From: Comamonas badia DSM 17552
GTDB taxonomy: Bacteria; Pseudomonadota; Gammaproteobacteria; Burkholderiales; Burkholderiaceae_C
Direction of reading: 5' to 3'
DNA length: 64,000 bases
Assembly: GCF_000484635.1 (NCBI RefSeq)
Contig: NZ_AXVM01000001.1
Span: forward strand, 310,001-374,000
Both the position numbers and the translations under genes were made by a program. Shown here in pieces: positions 40,577-46,857 of this stretch. The notes under the pieces were generated by a model. The model was not told the origin of the DNA, did no database searches, and saw only the letters and a program-made list of their open reading frames with translations. The first letter of the stretch is position 1. Each line of letters starts with the position of its first letter.

Positions 40577-41380
40577 GTGGTGATTCTCTTTCCCCAATTG
40601 CCGCACCACATCGCCCTGCAGATTGCCGATGGCGCTCGATCAGCCCCAGTCGACATCCTCGCCGGCATGGCGGCCCCTGAGCATCCCTCCTGCGAATACA
40701 CGCCGGTCGGAAATCGGTCGACGAAAACGGCGCTGATCAAGCTGCGGAACGACCTTCTGCAACTCGCGATGGACGCCGGATACCCACAACCACCTGGCGG
40801 GCAGTCCGCGGCGGACTTCGATGCCAGGGCTTCTATCGTCCTGATACAGCAGATGCCGATGGCGCCTGCTGAGGCAGCACGGGGGGGCGTATGGGCGTTC
40901 CTCGCCTGCGTCCTGTTGCCGGATATTGTCCGATGGCGCTTCAGCGGCGTCGGTGGAACGACTACGACGCTTGAACGGTTTGTGTCAGGCCGCCGCAATG
41001 TCTTTCAACGTCTATGGTGGCGTGCATTCCACCTCATGCCCAGAACAGACAGCGCTCCACAGCTTTCCGATCTACTGAGCGCACTCGGTGAGGACGAGCT
41101 GGTCCAGTTGATGGAGCGCCCTTCCATCGCAGGCATCGCCGGCCTGCCCGGCTCCATTGCGGCAGGCCTTCTGGCTGCATCGCAGACATACTCGGACTTA
41201 ACCCGGCGCCAGCTGATCAGGGAGGCGCAGAAGCGCATTCTTCGGCTGTCGTCATTCCTTTTGTTTGAATCGATCGACCAGGCGGAGGTCAACCGACACG
41301 TTGAGGACGTGTTCGAACAGGTAGCAGCATCGCTTCTCCGTCGAGAGTCCGAGTTGGAAACGGCGGCCGACAATGGCTGA
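40577..41380 (+). CDS. Unknown protein of the defence island, DUF6339-like (267 aa)
   Basis: A 267-residue helical protein starting at GTG 40577, right after the upstream stop. A second GTG follows. The middle GGVWAFLACVLLPDIVRWRF and FVSGRRNVFQRLWWRAFHL stretches resemble the DUF6339 pattern found in such islands, but that name is tentative. The C-terminal half (LVQLMERPSIAGIAGLPGSIAAGLLA, then ESIDQAEVNRHVEDVFEQVAASLLRRESE) is helical. No catalytic residues stand out. It overlaps the vsr start by 8 nt. Confidence 0.68.
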   Translation: MVILFPQLPHHIALQIADGARSAPVDILAGMAAPEHPSCEYTPVGNRSTKTALIKLRNDLLQLAMDAGYPQPPGGQSAADFDARASIVLIQQMPMAPAEAARGGVWAFLACVLLPDIVRWRFSGVGGTTTTLERFVSGRRNVFQRLWWRAFHLMPRTDSAPQLSDLLSALGEDELVQLMERPSIAGIAGLPGSIAAGLLAASQTYSDLTRRQLIREAQKRILRLSSFLLFESIDQAEVNRHVEDVFEQVAASLLRRESELETAADNG

Positions 41381-41789
41381 CAACATGACGCCCGAGCAGC
41401 GGCGCATGACCATGTCGAGGATTCGCGGGCGCGACACGAAAGTAGAACTCGTCGTCCGCAAGGAGCTACACAGACGGGGCTATCGCTTCCGAGTCAACGC
41501 CACATGGCTCACAGGCAAGCCGGATATCGTCTTCACCAGATTCCGACTCGCCATTTTCATCGATGGTGATTTCTGGCACGGATGGAAATTTGATCAATGG
41601 TCGCTGAAGCTTGCCCCCTACTGGCGTGAAAAGATTGGCGGGAACATCACGCGCGACCTTCGACACAGGGCGCTCCTACGCCGAGAAGGGTGGACGGTCA
41701 TGCGCCTCTGGGAGCATGACGTGAACAAGAACTTGGAGCGCTGCATCCGGCGCATTGAGGCGAAGCTGGACCAGCTTCGCAAGGTCTGA
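41373..41789 (+). CDS. vsr: Vsr-like endonuclease lacking the zinc ligands
   Basis: A 138-residue Vsr-family nuclease. RRMTMSRIRGRDTKVELVVRKELHRRGYRFRVN opens the domain. D51 (KPDIVF) and H69 (DFWHG) match catalytic residues of E. coli Vsr at the same numbers. Position 66 is Asp, not Cys, and 71-73 are WKF rather than HxC, so the structural zinc site of classical Vsr is absent. Classical Vsr nicks T:G mismatches made by deamination of 5-methylcytosine. Here it may do so at the sites of the adjacent methyltransferase, or be a repurposed nuclease. Last gene of the island. Confidence 0.85.
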   Translation: MADNMTPEQRRMTMSRIRGRDTKVELVVRKELHRRGYRFRVNATWLTGKPDIVFTRFRLAIFIDGDFWHGWKFDQWSLKLAPYWREKIGGNITRDLRHRALLRREGWTVMRLWEHDVNKNLERCIRRIEAKLDQLRKV

Positions 41790-42003
41790 TCCACACCCAT
41801 TGATTCTTCGCCGGGGGATCAGTCCGCTGTGTAGCGAATCCCGTCACCGGCATTCTCGCCTCGCTTGAACCCCCGACCCTGCTAAACGCTCAAGGACGGC
41901 AACTCTCCCATCAATCCGGTCAGCCTGCAGTTCCCATTCCCTGCGGCGCAAAGCGAGAGCGCGCCACAGCATCTGGCCATCCGCTTCAACGGGGAATGGC
42001 ACG

Positions 42004-42369
42004 ATGGGACAGACCAACCGCCGCACATCCGCATGGCTTGCGCTTGCCGTGGTGTTGGCTGTGTCGTTCTCGGCGCTGCAGCCTGCCTTCGCCGCCGATA
42101 GCCTCGCCTCGGAGCGTGAGCAGATCGCCGCGCTCGCCCGCCAGCTCGACCTGATCGACCGCCTGGCCGAGCACGCCGCCAGTACCGCTCCGCAGGAACG
42201 CGCCCGCTACCACTTCGACTACGCCCGGCTGCGTGCCGACCTGAAGCGCGTTCGCGCCGGCCTGCAGGACTATCTCGTGCCCCAGCGCGCCCAGCCGCGC
42301 GATCCCGTCCCGCTGGCCGGCGACTACGTCCGCCGCGACCGCGCCGACGACGAGGAGCCGTCGCCATGA
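42004..42369 (+). CDS. RAQPRD-family ICE conjugation protein
   Basis: A 121-residue exported protein: signal peptide LALAVVLAVSFSALQPAFA, then a helical domain (SEREQIAALARQLDLIDRLAEHA ... FDYARLRADLKRVRAGLQDYLVPQRAQPRDP) with the RAQPRD signature near residue 94. It is a small periplasmic component of the channel in this ICE class (TIGR01690). It opens the second conjugation block and normally follows the TIGR03747 gene directly, so its separation marks the right edge of the defence insertion. It overlaps the next gene by 4 nt. Confidence 0.9.
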   Translation: MGQTNRRTSAWLALAVVLAVSFSALQPAFAADSLASEREQIAALARQLDLIDRLAEHAASTAPQERARYHFDYARLRADLKRVRAGLQDYLVPQRAQPRDPVPLAGDYVRRDRADDEEPSP

Positions 42370-42605
42370 CGCCCTCTGCCGATCAGGTCGCCGCCTTCCA
42401 GGCCAACGGCGGCTTTGCGCCTTCGGCTGTCTCTGCCGTGGTGCTGGGCTTCGTGTTCGCCGTGTTGCTGCTGTGGGGCGTGTGGGCCATGCGCACTGCC
42501 TACGTCGGCTGGGCCGAGCACCGCATCACTGAACGTCAGTTCCTCGCCGTCGTCGTGCGCTTCGTGGCGATGTACCTGGTGCTGACCTTCTTCCTCCTCT
42601 CCTGA
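42366..42605 (+). CDS. ICE membrane protein, TIGR03758 (DUF3262) family
   Basis: A 79-residue protein with two membrane helices: AVSAVVLGFVFAVLLLWGVWAMRTAYVG and LAVVVRFVAMYLVLTFFLLS. Size and topology resemble a VirB2/VirB3-like small subunit, and the family is always followed by the TIGR03745 gene. It is coupled to the RAQPRD gene by a 4-nt overlap. Confidence 0.88.
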   Translation: MTPSADQVAAFQANGGFAPSAVSAVVLGFVFAVLLLWGVWAMRTAYVGWAEHRITERQFLAVVVRFVAMYLVLTFFLLS

Positions 42606-42627
42606 CCGTCACGAAGGGCCATACGCC

Positions 42628-42996
42628 ATGAACACGCCTCCGACACCCCAACGCATTCCGTCCCGCATCGCCGCACCGCTGCTGCCGCTGGCGCTCGCGG
42701 GCCTGCCGCTGTCGGCCTTCGCGCAGGGCCTGCCGACCATGGAAGACCCATCGCGCGGCCAGGGCAGCGGCATCCTGCAGACCTTGCAGAACTACGGCTA
42801 CGACATCGTGCTGCTGATCGCGCTGCTCGTGGTCGCCTCGATGTTCGTCGGTGTCTGCTATCACGCCTACACGCGCTACTCGGAGATCCACACCGGCCGC
42901 GCCACCTGGGGCCAGTTCGGCCTGACGGTCGCCGTGGGCGCAATCCTGCTGGTGGTCGGCATCTGGCTGCTCACCAAGGCCACCGGCGTGCTGTAA
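42628..42996 (+). CDS. ICE membrane protein, TIGR03745 (DUF2976) family
   Basis: A 122-residue protein with a cleavable signal (LPLALAGLPLSAFAQGL) and two membrane helices (GYDIVLLIALLVVASMFVGVCYHAY and FGLTVAVGAILLVVGIWLLTKATGVL). This is the layout of pilin-like VirB2 subunits, so it may be the conjugative pilin of this T4SS; that is an inference from topology and position. A ribosome site AAGGG precedes the ATG at 42628. Confidence 0.87.
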   Translation: MNTPPTPQRIPSRIAAPLLPLALAGLPLSAFAQGLPTMEDPSRGQGSGILQTLQNYGYDIVLLIALLVVASMFVGVCYHAYTRYSEIHTGRATWGQFGLTVAVGAILLVVGIWLLTKATGVL

Positions 42997-43008
42997 GGGC
43001 GGCAAGCG

Positions 43009-43419
43009 ATGGCCGTCCCTTCGGAAACACCGCGCGACACGCTGGTGACCTTTCTGCCGCACCGGCTGAACCGCCAGCCGGTGGTCGTGCGCGGGCTGAC
43101 CGCCGACGAGTTGTGGATCTGCGCCGGCCTGTCGGCCGCCGCCGGATTCGCACTCGGCCTGCCGCTGGCCTGGCTCACGCACAGCATCGCCATGGTGCCC
43201 ACGCTGATCGTCGCCGGCATCGCGTTGGGCGTCTTCGTCGGCGGCGGTTTCCTGCGCGCGCAGAAGCGCGGCCGGCCCGACACCTGGCTGTACCGGCAGC
43301 TCCAGTGGCGGCTGGCCCTACGGCATCCGGCGCTGGCGGCGCTCCTGGGCGGCCAGCGCCTCATCACCCGCTCGGGCTACTGGACGACCCGACGCAATGC
43401 CGATCGAGGTGCGCCATGA
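43009..43419 (+). CDS. ICE membrane protein, TIGR03750 (DUF3487) family
   Basis: A 136-residue protein with two close membrane helices near the middle (ELWICAGLSAAAGFALGLPLAWL and IAMVPTLIVAGIALGVFVGGGFL) and a basic C-terminus with RGRPDTWLYRQLQWRLALRHP. Size and topology are like TraL/VirB3-type inner-membrane subunits. It overlaps the next gene by 4 nt. Confidence 0.87.
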   Translation: MAVPSETPRDTLVTFLPHRLNRQPVVVRGLTADELWICAGLSAAAGFALGLPLAWLTHSIAMVPTLIVAGIALGVFVGGGFLRAQKRGRPDTWLYRQLQWRLALRHPALAALLGGQRLITRSGYWTTRRNADRGAP

Positions 43420-44108
43420 GCCGTTTCAAGAACGAGGTTGCGCACCTGCAGGCGCACGTGAAGACGCTGCGTCTGGGGGCCGGCGCGTTGTTCGTGGTGG
43501 CGCTGCTGCTCGGCTTCGGTTGGTGGAGTGCGCCGAAGAGTCTGACCATCCATGTGCCGCCGGACCTGCGCTCGGGCAGCACGCGCAAGTGGTGGGACGT
43601 GCCGCCCGAGAGTGTGTACGCCTTCTCGTTCTACATCTGGCAGCAGGTGCAGCGCTGGCCCACGAACGGCGAAGAAGACTATCCGCGCAACCTGCGCGCG
43701 CTGTCGGCCTACCTGACGCCGAGCTGCCGGGCCTTCCTGCAACAGGACTACGAGTACCGGCGCGCCAGTGGCGAGCTGCGTCAGCGCGTGCGCGGCATCT
43801 ACGAGATTCCCGGCCGCGGCTACGGCGATGATCCGGCCACGCGCGTCAAGGTGGTTTCCGACCGCGATTGGATCGTCACGCTCGACGTGAGCGCGGACGA
43901 ATACTACGGCTCCGAGCAGGTCAAGCGCGCCCTGGTGCGCTACCCCATCAAGGTCGTCCGGCTGGACATCGATTCCGAGCACAACCCCTTCGGCCTGGCG
44001 CTGGACTGCTACGCCGGCGCACCCCAGCGCATCGAACCGCCGCCGACACCGCCCCAGGCCGGCGCGCCCGCCAACGCCTCCGGCCATCTGCAGGGAGACT
44101 CCCCATGA
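43416..44108 (+). CDS. ICE conjugation protein, TIGR03746 (DUF2895) family, TraE/VirB8-like
   Basis: A 230-residue protein with one N-terminal membrane helix (LGAGALFVVALLLGFGWWSA) and a periplasmic domain of the TraE/VirB8 kind: VPPESVYAFSFYIWQQVQRWPTNGEEDYPRNLRALSAYLTPSC and VSDRDWIVTLDVSADEYYGSEQVKRALVRYPIKVV. It would nucleate the channel scaffold. It overlaps both neighbours by 4 nt. Confidence 0.87.
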   Translation: MSRFKNEVAHLQAHVKTLRLGAGALFVVALLLGFGWWSAPKSLTIHVPPDLRSGSTRKWWDVPPESVYAFSFYIWQQVQRWPTNGEEDYPRNLRALSAYLTPSCRAFLQQDYEYRRASGELRQRVRGIYEIPGRGYGDDPATRVKVVSDRDWIVTLDVSADEYYGSEQVKRALVRYPIKVVRLDIDSEHNPFGLALDCYAGAPQRIEPPPTPPQAGAPANASGHLQGDSP

Positions 44109-45019
44109 AGCCCATTGCCTTGTCGGCCCTGGCCGGCGTCCTGCTGATCCTCGGTTTGGTGCCGGCCAGCCAGGCCGTGGAAATCCTGCGCTGGGAGCGG
44201 CTGCCCCTGCCGGTGCCGCTGGTGGTCGGCCAGGAGCGCGTGGTCTTCATCGACCGCAATGTGCGCGTCGGCGTGCCGGCCAGCGTCGGCGATCACCTGC
44301 GCGTGCAGAGTGCAGGCGGCGCGATCTACCTGCGGGCGAGCGAGCCGATTCCGCCCACGCGGCTGCAACTGCAGGACGTGGAATCCGGCGCGCTGATCCT
44401 GCTCGACATCGCCGCCGAGCCGGCAAAGGACAGCCAGGCGCCGCTGGAGCCGGTGCGCATCGTGGAAGCGGAAGCCCCCACGAAGCGCTACGGCGGCGGT
44501 GCAGCAATCGGCGCGGACGAGCAGGCCGATGCGCCCGCGGGCAAGTCCGTTCCCCGGCGCGAAACGCCGGTTCCGGTCGTGCTGACGCGCCATGCCGCAC
44601 AGAACCTGTACGCGCCGCTGCGCACCGTCGAGCCGGTCGCCGGCATCGGGCGTGTGAACCTGCGCCGCGGCCTGGCGCTGGACACCTTGCTGCCGACGCT
44701 GCCGGTGCACGCGCGGGCGCTGGCCGCGTGGCGCCTGGAAGACCAGTGGGTGACGGCCGTGCGGCTCACCAATACCGCCGCGCGCTGGCTCGACCTCGAC
44801 CCGCGCGCCCTGCAGGGCAACTTCGTGGCGGCGACCTTCCAGCATCCGAACCTGGGGCCGGCCGGCACCGCGTCCGACACCACGGTGCTCTACCTGGTCA
44901 CGCGCGGCCACGGCCTGGCCGAGTCGCTGCTGCCGGCGCTGAGCCCGATCGACGCCAACGTGAACTTGCCGCCGGCCGCCGCGGCCGGCTCGACCGGAGG
45001 AGCGCGCGATGAAGAGTAA
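44105..45019 (+). CDS. ICE conjugation protein, TIGR03749 (DUF3438) family, TraK/VirB9-like
   Basis: A 304-residue exported protein with signal peptide (LSALAGVLLILGLVPASQA). The N-terminal beta domain (VEILRWERLPLPVPLVVGQERVVFIDRNVRVGVP) is a TraK-like secretin-type domain. The middle is a linker, and the C-terminal half (LTRHAAQNLYAPLRTVEPVAGIGRVNL ... TAVRLTNTAARWLDLDPRALQGNFVAATFQH) is another beta domain. It likely forms part of the outer-membrane core with the TraB-like and lipoprotein subunits. It overlaps the next start by 11 nt. Confidence 0.87.
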   Translation: MKPIALSALAGVLLILGLVPASQAVEILRWERLPLPVPLVVGQERVVFIDRNVRVGVPASVGDHLRVQSAGGAIYLRASEPIPPTRLQLQDVESGALILLDIAAEPAKDSQAPLEPVRIVEAEAPTKRYGGGAAIGADEQADAPAGKSVPRRETPVPVVLTRHAAQNLYAPLRTVEPVAGIGRVNLRRGLALDTLLPTLPVHARALAAWRLEDQWVTAVRLTNTAARWLDLDPRALQGNFVAATFQHPNLGPAGTASDTTVLYLVTRGHGLAESLLPALSPIDANVNLPPAAAAGSTGGARDEE

Positions 45020-46442
45020 TCCGCTGCTCAAGTGGCTGCTGATCCCGATGGCGCTGCTGCTGGTGTTCGTCGGTATCAAGCTGTTCTCCGGCGCCCCGGG
45101 CGGCCAGACCGCCTCCAAGGGCGCGGCCAGTACGCTCACGCCCGACGAGATGAAAGCCCTGGGCATCGCAGGCGACACGCCGCGCGATACCGTCGCCACG
45201 CTGGTGGCCCAGGTGAAGCAGTTGCGCACCGAACTGCAGAGCGCGCTCGGCGACAACAAGCAGCACAAGGCCGAGAACGAGCGCCTGCGTGCGCGGGAAA
45301 GCGCGATCGACCAACGCATCCAGAGCGCGCTGGAAGGCGAGCGCAACCGCCTGGAGCAGGAGCGCACCCAGGTGGCCAGCGACAGGCAGCAGACCCAGGG
45401 GCTGCTGCAGGATCTGCAGCGGCAACTGGACGGCCTTGCCGGCAAGGGTGGCCCGTCCGACCTGCCCGTCGGGCTGGGGCTGGAAGAGGGTGACGGCAAG
45501 CGCTTCAACCGCGGCACCAGTGGCACGCAGTGGGTCGAGCCCGACGATGCCAAGGTCGACGCCAAGAACGGCAACAAGGAGCCGAGCTTTCCCCTGAGCT
45601 TCGGGCCGGCCCAGAAAAGCCTGTCGGCCGCAGTGGAATCCGTCGCCGACGTTGGCAGCCGCGCGGTGGGCGCATCCACGAAGGCGGTCTACACCGTGCC
45701 GTCGAACTCGACGCTCATAGGGTCGGTTGCCATGACGGCGCTGATCGGGCGCGTGCCGATCGATGGAACCGTCAACGACCCGTACCCGTTCAAGGTGCTG
45801 ATCGGCCCGGACAACCTCACGGCCAACGGCATCGACATCCCCGACGTGGCCGGCGCCGTGGTCAGCGGCACGGCCTCGGGCGACTGGACGCTCTCGTGCG
45901 TGCGCGGGCAAATCCGCTCGGTCACGTTCGTGTTCCAGGACGGCACCATCCGCACGGTGCCGGAGGACAGCAGCAAGGGCGGTAGCAGCGGCGGCAACTC
46001 GGGGCACAACGGCGCCAGCATCCAAGGCGGCCTGGGCTGGATCAGCGACCCTTACGGCATTCCCTGCGTCAGCGGCGAGCGGCGCAGCAACGCCCAGCAG
46101 TACCTGGGCAGCCAGGCGCTCATCACCGCGGCCGGCGCCGGCGCGGCCTCGCTCATCAAGTCCGACAACGGCAGCGTGGCCGTGGTCGCCAACAACAACG
46201 GCTCGCTGGGCACCGTCGGTATCAGCGGCAACGAAGCGATGGGCCGCATCCTCGCGGGCGGCGTGCGCGACATGGCCGATTGGGTCAACAAGCTCTACGG
46301 CCAGGCTTTCGCGGCGGTCTACGTGCAGCCTGGCGCCAAGGTGGCCGTGCATCTGGAGCAGCCACTCGACATCGACTACGACGCCAAGGGGCGTCGGGTC
46401 CACCACCGCACCGGAGAAGCCAATGCCTCGGATCTGGATTGA
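45009..46442 (+). CDS. ICE conjugation protein, TIGR03752 (PFL_4705) family, TraB/VirB10-like
   Basis: A 477-residue protein with one N-terminal membrane helix (LLKWLLIPMALLLVFVGIKLF) and a coiled coil with many charged heptads (about residues 65-145). The C-terminal TraB/VirB10-like beta barrel includes YTVPSNSTLIGSVAMTALIGRVPIDGTV and NDPYPFKVLIGPDNLTANG. It spans inner to outer membrane and passes the signal from the ATPases to the outer pore. It overlaps the lipoprotein gene by 20 nt. Confidence 0.9.
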   Translation: MKSNPLLKWLLIPMALLLVFVGIKLFSGAPGGQTASKGAASTLTPDEMKALGIAGDTPRDTVATLVAQVKQLRTELQSALGDNKQHKAENERLRARESAIDQRIQSALEGERNRLEQERTQVASDRQQTQGLLQDLQRQLDGLAGKGGPSDLPVGLGLEEGDGKRFNRGTSGTQWVEPDDAKVDAKNGNKEPSFPLSFGPAQKSLSAAVESVADVGSRAVGASTKAVYTVPSNSTLIGSVAMTALIGRVPIDGTVNDPYPFKVLIGPDNLTANGIDIPDVAGAVVSGTASGDWTLSCVRGQIRSVTFVFQDGTIRTVPEDSSKGGSSGGNSGHNGASIQGGLGWISDPYGIPCVSGERRSNAQQYLGSQALITAAGAGAASLIKSDNGSVAVVANNNGSLGTVGISGNEAMGRILAGGVRDMADWVNKLYGQAFAAVYVQPGAKVAVHLEQPLDIDYDAKGRRVHHRTGEANASDLD

Positions 46443-46857
46443 CGCGGCCGCCGTGCTGCTGGCGGCCACCCTGCTTGGCGGCTGCGCCACCAGCAAGGAG
46501 AAGCTGCTGCCGCACGGCGACAGCACCATGCTCGACATCTGGCATCAGGAGACCGGCGGCAGCGCGGGCGGCGGCCAGGCGGCGCGGCAACTGCTCGATG
46601 CGCGCCAGGGCCTGCGCCGGCCGCTGGCCGAGGCCGATGTGCAGGCGGCGCCCGGCGTGCAGGCGCGCTACACCCGTACCGCGCAGAACGAGATTTACCG
46701 CCAGTTCCACCGCCTGCCGAACCCCGACCTGGTGATGTACGTGTTCCCGCACCTGGCGGGCACCGACCCGGTGCCGGTGCCCGGCTACAGCACGGTGTTC
46801 CCGCTCTATCAGCGCGTGCAGTACGCGATGCCGGGCGAGCGCGTGGAGGACTACTGA
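46423..46857 (+). CDS. Conjugative lipoprotein, TIGR03751 family (TraV/VirB7-like)
   Basis: A 144-residue lipoprotein with lipobox LLAATLLGGC near residue 21. The mature part has a Gly-rich stretch, then YTRTAQNEIYRQFHRLPNPDLVMYVFPHLAG and VPVPGYSTVFPLYQRVQYAMPGE. It belongs to the outer-membrane core of the channel. The start overlaps the TraB-like gene by 20 nt and the stop overlaps the ATPase start by one base. Confidence 0.87.
   Translation: MPRIWIDAAAVLLAATLLGGCATSKEKLLPHGDSTMLDIWHQETGGSAGGGQAARQLLDARQGLRRPLAEADVQAAPGVQARYTRTAQNEIYRQFHRLPNPDLVMYVFPHLAGTDPVPVPGYSTVFPLYQRVQYAMPGERVEDY

Noticed and set aside
31969-41789. BREX or DISARM identity for the defence island
   Set aside because: There is no PglZ, BrxC, BrxL or DUF1998 protein, and the nuclease is of DUF4420 type. 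The gene set fits the Z1/MutL family instead.
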